Positions 22,116 to 32,628 of a stretch of DNA of 64,000 bases are shown piece by piece. Positions within the stretch are counted from its first letter, which is position 1. Every line of letters begins with the position of its first letter. Where the stretch lies: the NCBI GenBank assembly GCA_025738555.1, contig JAOVFP010000023.1, positions 1,178,001 to 1,242,000 on the forward strand. The letters are read 5' to 3'. The notes below the pieces were generated by a model. The model was given only the letters and a program-made list of their open reading frames with translations. It did not search any database and had not been told where the DNA came from. Both the position numbers and the translations under genes were made by a program. The stretch comes from Cyathus striatus. Its lineage: Eukaryota > Basidiomycota > Agaricomycetes > Agaricales > Nidulariaceae.

Positions 22116-23804
22116 ATGATGCAGTCCTCACGCGGTCCACATCAACCAACGACCTTCAAGTTCAATCCCATGGCGAGTCAGGCCGCGTCTATCTTTCCTC
22201 CAGAACTATGGCACCGCGTTGTCATCATCTACCCATATTCGAACAGAAGACGTTGCTTCAAGTCTCTCGCACCCTCCATGACATCGCTATAGTCTTTGTG
22301 TTCTCATCCCTGAAAATATATTTGGTTGACAGCAATTCAGCATACGCAGTATGCGGCTCGTATGATCAAGAAAATATCAATAAATTAATGCGCAGGTCTT
22401 GGGAGCTGTTGTATCACATTACTCGACACCAGTCTTTTGCAAAGCGGGTCAAATGTCTGACCGTAATCGCAACTATGGACGGTGGGGCGATATTTGAGCA
22501 GTGTACGTGAGCTTTTCTTTATTTCTTGTTCTCTACTTCACCAACGAAACCTATCATGCAGTAACGCTTGCCGAGGCCCTATTGTCTTTGTCCAATTTGC
22601 AGACATTTCGATGGTTCGGCGTTCTTCCTGCCATCACAGAAGACATCATGAATTGTATACCCAAGAGTGTGAAGAGCCTCGTTTTGAATTCGTCAGACTG
22701 TTCTCCCGTCAACTAAATACCGACTAATTACCCACATTCATCATTTCAGGACACTTCCACCTTGCGCGACGTTCACGCATCTAGACCAGTTATCTCATCT
22801 AGCCCTTCCTTTGGATTCATTTCCAGTGAACGAAGAATCATATCTCAGAGGCATGGATAAAGAACTATTGGAATATTCTGAGCAAATGGATGTAAGGGAA
22901 ATATTCGAGCAATTGTCGACTCCATTGAAAGAGGTAAACATACTAGCTTGCCACATTAACCAAACCCCCATCTGGCTTTACGAGTCGTTAACCAGCTTGG
23001 AAGTGTACTCCACTCTCGATGGACCAGAATTATCTGGCCTCGAGTTAGTATTCCGTCATGCAGGATCGTTGCAATCGTTGACGATCTCTGGTGTCGGAAT
23101 GCCGGACCTCTCCTTTTTACCGAAAAATCCTCTCCACCTTCCGCATCTGCATTCTTTCAGGCTAACACGAGAATGTGAGCCGGCAACTTTCGGAGAGCTT
23201 TATTCGCTACCGCTTTGCGCCTTTCTCCAAGGCAGACAGCAGTTAAGGAGGCTGTACATTCGTATTGAGAGCGCCACCTCCGACGACTTATCCACTCTTC
23301 TACGCGCTGTCTGTGGACTGCGTCAATTGGAAGTTTTTGGTCTCCACACTGGGTTTAGTCCATTTGGCGACACTGAAATATCGGTACTTGCAGAGAACTT
23401 ACCCATGAATCTAAAAGCATTGCAACTGCTCCTCATATGGGACGTTACTCCAACTAGCATATCTTCATTGGTAAGTTAAAACTAATTTTATTTATTCCCA
23501 TTGTACATGTGAATGATTTCGGTTACAGGTAAGTGCACTAGAGGTATTTCCCCGACTGTCCTTTCTTCATCTCTCCAGCGTGGAGGATCTTGTGATGCCT
23601 TTAATGGTAGAATCATTGGCTTCTGATATGAAGCAACTTGATTTACTCGGTTTAAACCATGCTTTATGGAATATAGAAAGGTCTGCGGAGGAAGTAACCC
23701 TGCATCGGTGGGCTAGGTGGAAAACCCGGTTCTGCGTCGAAGAAGATTTTGACGATGAAGATGACGCGTGGCTATATCGATATCATAGGGGGCGACCGTC
23801 TTGA
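22116..23804 (+). CDS. F-box/LRR protein with apparent frameshift in the F-box
   Basis: Model exons are 22116-22502, 22562-22691, 22750-23470 and 23529-23804, about 504 residues if one base is restored. The first part reads FPPELWHRVV, a typical F-box start. It then must change frame between about 22219 and 22245 to reach LLQVSRTLHDIA, the other half of the F-box. The total length is a multiple of three only with one added base. The body is LRR-like (LSNLQTF, LKEVNILAC, LTSLEVYS). The C-terminus is acidic (EEDFDDEDDAW). The donor at 22692 (GTCAGA) is weak but keeps frame. It is either a pseudogene, a sequencing slip in the repeat tcatcat, or a start within the second frame. It would act in SCF ubiquitin ligases if intact. 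Confidence 0.6.
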
Positions 23805-24034
23805 GCGTACTAGGTGTGGGGAATTCGCACTGCCATGTAGTGCCGTGTACGGTCCATGAATTCAGATATCGATGGACCAATACGTTTTAGTATTAGGTCA
23901 AGCCTCAAGGTTGGTCATGTATCCTGTAAACAATGGACAAATTATGATTTTACATAAATACATGCGAGTGCCAGTTCTATAAAAAAAAAAAGCCACGAAA
24001 AATGTATACGGGACATAACGAGTGTGCGGTAGAC

Positions 24035-26113
24035 TTAAAGCTTGGCTGGCTTGAACTCCGCGAGGCGCAAGGGTTGGTCTGGTTTAAAAATGTTAGTGGT
24101 AGAATAAGATGTGGCTTGAAGCTTTCACTTACAAGTCGAATTATAAAGGTTGTCAGTCGGTGTCAGGCCAGCATGAGAATGGAGTGCGCTGGCGTCGACC
24201 ATCTCGGGAACGAGTTCGCCCAGGTTACGGGCACCCAACAGACGCATGTTCATCTCAAATTCATCCTATAATGAAGTTAGTTTCGCTCTTCAAGATATAA
24301 TGTTATGAAAACATACTCGTAGGATTTGAATGGCCTTCTCCACACCTTCCTGGCCATAACTTGAGAAAGCGTACAAGAATCCACGCCCTATACCGACAGC
24401 AGATGCACCGAGGGCAAGAGCTTTAAGCACGTCACTTGCACGGCGGACACCACCATCAACAAATATGGAGAAATTGGGATTCGGCCAGGGTCCGCGTTGT
24501 TTAAGGGCAGCAACAATATCAATCAAGTTCTCAACACCAGAGCGACTGGTATCGAGCTGCCTACCACCGTGGTTACTTAGAACGATGCCTTGAACGCCAG
24601 CTTCATACGCAAGTATGGCATCTTCGGGCGTTGCGACACCTTTAAGAATAATAGGCATCTTAGTGATGCTCCTAAACCACGGGATGTCCTTCCACGAAAG
24701 ACTGGGATCAATGAAGGACTAGAAACTCATATTAGCTGTCGCCATACGCCAGGGAAATTCGTATACTGACGCTGATAGCCCTTGCCACACCTTGGTCCTT
24801 TTTCACATCTGACTGGCCTTCTTGTACCTTCGCACCAGCACCGTCGTCGACAAACTTCATGCGCATATCTTTCTCGCGACGGCCGAGCTGGGGAGCGTCG
24901 ACAGTAATGAACAACCCTTTAACGCCTCGCTTCTCTGCATGTTGGACATAACGCTTGGTAATTTCCCTGTCACGGTTAACATAGAGTTGAAGGAACATTG
25001 GCTGCCCAGGTTGCGCAGCGTCGACAATTTCATCAAAAGAACATGAAGCGAGGGTGGGGATCTATATCCATTATTTAGTAATGAGTACGCAAAAAATGTG
25101 GAATTACAAACCATCTGGATGACACTATGCTTGCCAGCTGCTCTCGTCAAGTTCAATTCACCATCGGGGTGTCCAAGTTTCCCGAGTGCAGTAGCAGACT
25201 AGAGTCATTTCATGAGATGGAACAGACTAGAATGGAAAGAGTAAATTATTTACAATGTAGACCGGGAGAGAAGACTTCTGTCCAAGGATTGTGGTCGACC
25301 AGTCAACTTGAGTAACATCTCGAAGGACACGGGGACGGAACCAGATTCTAAAGACAAGACATCAGAAAGAGAAATATGATGGACTTCCAACTAATGTCAC
25401 CTCTGGAACGCGGCGCGGTTCTCGCGAATGGTGATTTCGTCGTCCGAAGCGGAAGAGTAGTAAGCCCATGCTTTGTCAGGAAGAATGGTTTTCGCGACAG
25501 CCTATGAAACATATGAGAAAGTTACACCATGAACGGTTTTAAATATTTTACCTCGAAGTCGTGAAGGTTGAAGATCTCATCTAAGGATGGACGGGCGGCC
25601 ATCAATGCTTGACGCCTCTTGTCCTCTTCCGTGACCTCTTTCACGACCTTGGCCACTGTGTTGGGATCAACAGCGCCAATGCTATCAATAAGGATCAATG
25701 ATCTATTTATTCTGCGATGCGCGAGAGTTGAGACGACTTACTGCTTCTCAATTGGAAGATTTGTAGTAATGGCATCGGGTGGATGGATTGGCTCGTATGC
25801 TTCACTAAAGTGAGCGTAAACACTAACGTGCTATCACGTTGAAACATTGACTCACGTGGCATCCTTTCCAGCATATTTGAGGATAATTTTGCTTCCACCG
25901 GGGTGCTCTATTGCTTATTAGATAGCTTCATCGAGGTCGCTATTATGGGGCATACCATCTAAGAACTCAGTGACATCGTAAACTTTGCCTATTTTACCAT
26001 TAGATTGAGATAATTAAAGGGCATAGTATGAAAGACTGACTGTGGACAATAATCCAGCAGCTATTTCTGCTGGCGTGTTGGGCAACGGTTTCCCCTGAGA
26101 CGAGAGTAGTCAT
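24035..26113 (-). CDS. Cytochrome b5-FMN 2-hydroxyacid dehydrogenase (flavocytochrome b2 type), copy 1
   Basis: Twelve exons (26113-26041, 25988-25956, 25907-25856, 25804-25742, 25681-25552, 25501-25401, 25347-25254, 25198-25112, 25061-24771, 24718-24317, 24265-24133, 24078-24035) give 500 residues. An N-terminal heme domain carries the HPGGSK motif (His about 37) and a second ligand candidate in YEPIHPP. The FMN barrel follows, with RIWFRPRVL, the substrate/FMN motif SNHGGRQLD and the phosphate loop DGGVRRASDVLKA. The family includes L-lactate:cytochrome c oxidoreductase and the flavohemoprotein glyoxylate dehydrogenase of the brown-rot fungus Fomitopsis palustris. There is no mitochondrial presequence: the protein starts right before the heme domain, unlike yeast Cyb2, so a cytosolic place is plausible. 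It is divergent from lyase copy B, and its paralogue lies at 32629. Confidence 0.88.
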
Positions 26114-27834
26114 GGCGTCAGATAAGTTCTGGGAGAGTTTTTGCGGGACCTGAGGAGGGTTTTCGACCTGTAAGTTCCATTCACCTTCGTTTGATATACC
26201 TCTGCGGAATACAGGGAGCCCGATTCTTACAACCGTGGAGATGCTTTCGCGACGGACCAGTCACTAATGTAGTTGTCTCCCTCCGTAGCCCCGCACTCAA
26301 TAGCTATGGAGCATTCTTGGCACCGTTTTCTCCACTGCTCGGTGTTAGAGAGGCAACTGCCACGGCGGGTCCATGGATTTAAAGAGCGGAACGGGCGCGT
26401 AGTTTATGGACTTACTTCGGCGACCCGTCTGCGAGACCACGTAGCTCTTCCAGAAGTATCACAATAAGGCATAGTGCAAGAGTTGGAGTGGTCTACAAAG
26501 ACCTCTAATATCCTAAGCTTACTGTGACATGCCATCGACACGGCCGACGCGACTCAGAGCGTTGTCTAGATAAAAATAGGATAGAACGTTTTGGCATCGA
26601 AAGAATCCCGATTGCCGTGGTCACCGCTCTAACGCCGATGTATCAAGAACGGTGGACATCCTTAGACATCCGCGACGCGTGAAGGATGCGTGGTATTGAG
26701 AAGGCATTAGAATAAGTAGATGTTCTTGAAGAACAAGAAGCTACATTTGGCGTCGGGAACACTCTATTACCCATTTGTCGACTTCGGAGTCCGGACGTTT
26801 CCCCTGAGGAGGTATATCGTTATATGGACAACACCATGAGGCGGAGACGTCCTCTCGAGAACTAAGGTTGAAAATTTGAAACATTGACGTTGGAGCTCCG
26901 GGTGGTCGACGGCGGTCTGTATAAGGTCGGTGTTCAAGATTGCGTGTACATAATAGGCTGAGCGCTGAGCCAAGGCTCAAGTGATCCGAATAGCTGCACA
27001 GCTTTCAGCTCCGTTCAATCCGTTCCGATTAGTTTTCATCACAAGACCGCTTGGCACACTCTTTCTTCATCTCATTTACTTACACTCCCACCTATGACCC
27101 AGCTCCCTTCCATTTATTCAGGAAATGCATATACAATTTGTCTCGAGGCCGGTCATGCTTTCATTTCAAACCCTCCAAGCGCCAGCGGTGACGCCACGAT
27201 GCTGTCGAAATCAGCGCAAACCTGCATCTCCATGACAGTTTCCATCTTATGTGTCCGCTTACCACTCTTTTCTGTCATCAACATCTCTATTATTGAACGA
27301 GATTTTCCAAGCTATTATGGGATTCACTGGATAAACTGAAGAATTATTCGATGCTCTATTGCTAGCTGTATTCGAAGTATTTTTTTATAGTAAAGAAGAA
27401 CCTCTTTTATCACTGGTATGCTATTCCCGTTTGCTGTCTGATTCAGGCCTTTCTTGACCGACTTGACGGACGCCTTCCCTTCCCTTCGAAACGACGTTTA
27501 CGGTTTGGGTACTTGACTGTCACGCCAAGTAATTCTATTTATGGCGTCCCTGGCTAGTGGAGGCGGGCTAACTGGATGTGGCTACTTCTTGGTACTTCGT
27601 AGATCCTGCGTGTGTTTCGACTGAATTATGTATCTCCGGATAAGATCTTAATCGCTCAATCCGAAAAACGGCCTTCTATTTTTTGTGTTACGAAAGTACG
27701 CTTGGCCGGATTTCGGCACTCTACCACAACATTTAAAAGACAAGGACCGTTCACCATGATACTACACGCCAGTACCCACCTTGGACGGTTATCTAGTCTT
27801 CTTGAAACGTTGCTTATCCTGACACTCCTTCACA
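26114..27834. other. Long divergent spacer between flavocytochrome 1 and lyase B
   Basis: 1.7 kb with no gene I can support. Open frames are short (at most 85 codons) and without motifs. It should hold the regulatory regions of both neighbours, which are transcribed outward. Confidence 0.45.
27732..27739 (+). promoter_or_regulatory. TATA-like element, lyase copy B
   Basis: TTTAAAAG, 103 bp before the start codon, matching the element before copy A. Confidence 0.4.
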
Positions 27835-29418
27835 ATGGTCAACCCTACTCAGTCTTCTTCCCATCCTAAATCTAGCGCAGCGTCGCCGTCGCAGTCCATG
27901 TACTCGAACTTTGGGCCTCTTAAATTGATGAAATCTCTCTCTCGCATGCGTCACTCTATTTCTATTGACTATCTATCACACCGCAAGTCACAACCGAGCC
28001 CCTCTCTCCAACCCGTTCTACAGAATCCGCCTCGTCTTCTACTTCTTCGTTAGAATCATTAGAATCGCCTACGAGCCCCACAAGCCCCAGAACTCCGGGA
28101 TACTACAATGCTCGTTTAGACCCCAAAAATTACCTGGAAGGACCTTTGTCCTCCAATCCTGCTACTCGTCTTCGTCAGATGCTCGCCAGGCCTGGTATTA
28201 TTGTAAGCTTTATCCTCTATGAAGAATTTTTTAGTTTCTCAAAATATTTTAAGGTTGCACCCGGTATTTGTGACGGTATCAGCGCTCGAGTCGCAATTGA
28301 AGAAGGTTTCAGCTGTCTTTATCAAAGGTTAGTACTATATAACATAACGATGATGGGGGCTAACATCGACGTACAGTGGTGCAGCCACAACTGCGTCCAG
28401 ATTGGGTATGCCTGATGTCGCTCTTGCTACATTGAATGACTTCGTTCGAGTAAGCTTTTAGTGGCCCATCATGTATGCTGCCAACTAATATTCATCATTC
28501 ATTTAGGCTTCTCAGATGGTTTGCAGCCTTGATCCCACCATGCCTGTAATTGCCGATGCAGATACAGGATTTGGAGGTCCTATTATGGTTGCTCGTACTG
28601 TGACACAGTACGCGAGAGCTGGCGTTGCAGGACTTCACATCGAAGATCAAATTCAAACCAAGCGTTGTGGCCATCTGTTAGGAAAACAGGTGGTCTCTCG
28701 TGAAGAGTTCCTCACCCGCGTTCGTGCAGCTGTCCTTGCTCGTGACTCAATTCCTGGTGGCTCTGACTTCGTGAGTTGGACCGCATTTTCTGATACTTCA
28801 TCTATTCTGACAACATTAGGTTATCATTGCTCGTACGGACTCGGCGCAAGTGCTGGGAATTGGCGAAGCCATTACCCGTCTGCGACTAGCTTCTGAAGCT
28901 GGCGCTGACGTTTGCTTCATTGAAGGTGTCAAAAGCAAAGAACTTCTGGAATCTACTGTCGCCGCTCTTGCGCCCAAGCCAGTATGTTTTCAAGGCCTAA
29001 TATCATGGCTATTTTTAACGTTTTTAAAGGTTCTAGTGAATGTGATATCCGGTGGATTGACGCCCTCTTTCACCAGCGCGGAAGCTGAGAAGTTGGGTGC
29101 TAAAATTATCAGTGAGTCTTCTATTCTTCTATTCTTGTTTTTATTGTGTGCTAAGTGGACTCGTTATATTTTTAGTCTTCTCTCTTGTCTCAAGTGTTTC
29201 GATGGTACATGCATGCCGTTCTGCAATGCACATGCTGAAGAAGACAGGGACTGATTTCTCCTCTGCAAGAGGAATGGATCCAAAGCAATTCTTCGAAGTT
29301 ATGGGTGTGTTAATATTTCGATTACCTGTCCAATAGATTGCTTACACTGAATCTAGGCTTAAATGATGTTGTCAACTTTGATGCGGAAGCCGGTGGATCT
29401 GCATTCAAGCAAATATGA
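27835..29418 (+). CDS. Isocitrate lyase/PEP mutase-family protein, copy B
   Basis: Model exons are 27835-27949, 28024-28202, 28254-28327, 28377-28449, 28507-28770, 28820-28981, 29030-29111, 29176-29304 and 29357-29418 (379 residues). The core is close to copies A and C: GYYNARLDPKNYLEGPLSS, DADTGFGG, KRCGHLLGK, NVISGGLTP. Differences include MVCSLDPTMP and a C-terminus ending in SAFKQI. This copy lacks the intron inside DTG-FGG that A and C have. The N-terminal leader is uncertain. The ATG at 27835 and the conserved core are in different frames, joined here by an intron (27950-28023) with a weak GTCACT donor but a good pyrimidine tract. A leader frameshift is the alternative. Expected chemistry is the same C-C lyase type as copy A; the substrate may differ. 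Confidence 0.8.
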
Positions 29419-30848
29419 TCTTTTACCAACCTCACTCCTTTTCATTTTTTTTCTTGGGTTTTGTTTACTTCATTGAGCATATTGCTATCTTAATTGTGTT
29501 GTATCTCTACCATGCAAAGCTAGAGATTGTAATGGTCGGGCTTGCAACATTTACATTTGTAAAATAGATCGTCACGCTGTGTACCTAATTACATACTATA
29601 GTGGAAAAAATCAGTTGCGGTTTTTGCAGTCCGGGACTTGTGTGAACCCCTTGAAAAGCAAAGACCATCAGGGTCGGGGACTTCATTTGGACTTCATTCT
29701 CGAGACTCGCGGATCATGGTAGTATCATGGCATATGCTAAAAATAAATGTCGATGCCAAGGGATTTCAACAATCCATTTTTAGTTTTACCGTTAACGCCA
29801 TTGACAAATACACACAAACCAAAATATGACATGTTGACTGCATGGACATTCACGAAAGTTTTCAATGTTCGCACCGGGCACCCTACTCGCTATCTGAATG
29901 TTTATCGGCCAATTATCTGATCCGTACTGTGCGCCCTTACGATGGTCAGAATAGGTGTTATACAATCTATTCTTTCAGACGCCACGCGTGGACATTGGAC
30001 AAGTGGCGGACGTTGGTCAACGGGTCAATTTCTTGGAAGAGCACGGAAACGAAGTAAGTACTTATGTTGGTATGTTTTGCTGTCAATCATTGTTCCATTG
30101 TCCATCTTGGCACAAATGCTATGCATCATATTTCCATAAAGTTAGATTTTAGTGTCATCAAATGCTAGTCCCAACTTCCAAGCTCAGGCTGGTCTATCAG
30201 TACCGTGTAAACAGGAAATGTTCATTAAGTATCTTTGGAAGAATTCTTCCCATTCTTCATTTATATTTTTGCTTATAACTACGCAGAGTACTTAGTATAC
30301 TCTTTTTTATAACAGGATTATCGGGCGTAATTCATTTATGGCTTCGCGTGATTTCAGGCCGCACTATCACCCATTCCAATTTAGGACATAAAAAAAATCT
30401 CCATGACCCACTCCGGCTTCCAAGCACCGAAGTATTAGGCTTGACTTCCTCGAGGTTGGAGTGAGACAGCCAATTAATACTTCGATTGAAGGGTCAGATT
30501 TTACGTTATTCAAAACCTCACCCACTGTACATTCGACTGTTCGGCCATCATTCAAGCTTGGCAGTCAAATACGAAAGAAGAAACAGGAACGGTTCGTGGC
30601 ACCTTCCATTGGAAAAATCGGACAACAATAATTCAATGTCTTCTTTCTCCGCAAGTCATTCGTAATTTTATGGGTAATCCATTCCATCTTGGCGGCCTTC
30701 TGCTAAATTCCGCGTTGGCTATCAGTGATCACCACTTTGTCGGGAACCTGGATCCTTGCCTCATTATGTTATAAAAGACTTCTTACAGCTCATATTGAAA
30801 ATTGTACTGCACCTGCGCTAGTTCACTTGCTTCAGATTCAATTCAAAA
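29419..30848. other. Spacer between lyase copies B and C
   Basis: 1.4 kb. No exon chain or known motif was seen. The short open frames (60-71 codons) look random. Confidence 0.45.
30770..30777 (+). promoter_or_regulatory. TATA box, lyase copy C
   Basis: TATAAAAG, 79 bp before the start codon. It is the best match to a canonical TATA box among the three lyase promoters. Confidence 0.5.
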
Positions 30849-32268
30849 ATGCCAGCCCCCGATTACTTTGCTCGTATTGCCCCCATCACCACTACTGCTC
30901 TCGAAGCAGAGACCGCAACTGAAGCAACTCCCGATGCCTACTATAACGCACGGTTAGATCCCAAAAACTATCTCGACGGTCCTCTCTCTGTGAATGCTGC
31001 AACGAGGCTCCGTCAAATGCTTGCAAGGCCAGGAATTGTTGTACGTACCTATTTAGTGCACAAGTACAGAACATGTAATAACTGTTCAGATGAAAGGTTG
31101 CACCCGGTATCTGTGACGGTATTAGCGCACGGTGCGCCATTGAAGCTGGTTTCGAATGCCTGTACCAGAGTGGTGCTGCAACAACTGCATCGCGACTTGG
31201 ACAACCTGATCTTGCCATTGCCACGCTGAACGATTTTGTCGAGGTACTGTTTTTCTCTCAAGATGTGTTTCGATATCTAATTAATCGATTATAGGCTGGT
31301 CAAATGGTTGCCAGTATCAACCCAAGTGTACCAGTCATCGCTGATGCTGACACAGGGTAGGATGCAGTCTAAGTCTTACCATTCCCGTTCTAACCATGCT
31401 GCTTCAGGTTCGGTGGGCCGGTGAATGTCACCCGCACTGTGCGCGAGTACATTAAGGCTGGTCTCGCTGGTCTTCACATAGAAGACCAAGTTCAAACTAA
31501 GCGATGCGGACACCTGATGGGCAAGCAGGTCGTTTCAAGAGAAGAATTCCTCACCCGCATCCGTGCTGCTGTGAACGCTCGTGACTCTGTTCCAGGATCT
31601 GACTTCGTCAGTAAAATCGCTGTCCTTTTCATGTCAGTGATACTAACATTTGGATACAGGTCGTCATTGGCAGGACAGACTCTGCTCAGGTGCTGGGAAT
31701 GGAGGAGGCCATTACCCGTCTCAAACTTGCCGCTGCTGCAGGTGCAGACGTCTGCTTCATTGAAGGCGTCAAGACCGCAGAGCTTCTCAAGTCCACCGTT
31801 GCAGCATTAGCACCAAAGCCAGTGAGTACCTTGCGCTAACTGCAATCCACATGTAGTGAACCTAATTTAGGTCCTTGTAAACGTTATCTCTGGTGGCCTA
31901 ACGCCTACATTCACATACTCCGAAGCTGAGAAAATGGGTGCTAAAATTATCAGTAAGCAGTCTCTCAAAGGCAATGCCCGAGTTTATCTAACTTTGCTGC
32001 GCTTCTAGTCTTCTCACTAGTGTCGTCTGTGGCCATGGTTCACGGTGTCCGCGAAGCAATGCGTTCATTGAAAAGGACTGGTACCGACTTCAGTACCGCT
32101 AAGGGTATGGATCCCAAAGCATTCTTCGAGGTCATGGGTATGTGTTATCTTTGTTGTTATCTTTCGCTCTCGTCATGGGAGTTATTGCTCACGGTTGCAT
32201 GTGTAGGTCTCAATGATGTCATTGAACTGGACTCGAAAGCCGGTGGCTCCGCCTTTGCAGTTGTCTGA
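30849..32268 (+). CDS. Isocitrate lyase/PEP mutase-family protein, copy C
   Basis: Exons 30849-31040, 31097-31243, 31295-31356, 31408-31606, 31660-31821, 31871-31952, 32009-32137 and 32207-32268 give 344 residues. The motifs match copy A: AYYNARLDPKNYLDG, GICDGISARC, DADTGFGG, KRCGHLMGK, NVISGGLTPTF. It lacks the intron after CLYQ that A and B contain but keeps both introns that A and B have each lost. It lies in tandem with copy B and 360 bp before flavocytochrome 2 on the same strand, which supports a shared pathway. Likely a cytosolic 2-oxoacid or 2-carboxylate C-C lyase. Oxaloacetate is a candidate substrate, but the sequence alone does not prove it. Confidence 0.87.
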
Positions 32269-32628
32269 GCGTTGCTCAAAAAATGTACATATAGACTTCA
32301 TTGTTATTCATACATCTGTAAATTACCCAAATGTTCTAATAAGTATCACTATTTCTGACCTTCAGCACCGTTGACAGTTGTGAGAGTAATTCGACTCGGA
32401 GAGCAGTGATTGAGATGCCCGAGCGGGCCGACAGCGCGGAACGATCTAGCTCCGAAGGCCCGATGCCAACTATAGCGTGCATTACATTGGCTGATGGATA
32501 CCCCGCACTGTTGATCGGACGTCCGCGCTGGACCGCTGCCTCCCTGCCACTTCTTTACACATCTTTTGCCCCTTACAGTTTTTTGAACTTCCTTGCTACC
32601 CTTACTATACCTAATTTTTATCCTCAAC
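32269..32628. promoter_or_regulatory. Spacer and promoter of flavocytochrome 2
   Basis: 360 bp between the stop of lyase C and the start of flavocytochrome 2. It is GC-richer around 32400-32480. I checked it for a tRNA and found no complete cloverleaf. Confidence 0.4.

Noticed and set aside
22222..22247. 26-nt intron inside the F-box (GTCATC..AACAG)
   Set aside because: Too short for splicing and it would delete conserved F-box residues; treated as a frameshift instead.
32400..32480. GC-rich stretch with tgcccgagcgggcc, resembling a Leu/Ser tRNA A box
   Set aside because: No matching T-arm or acceptor stem could be paired; probably part of the promoter of flavocytochrome 2.
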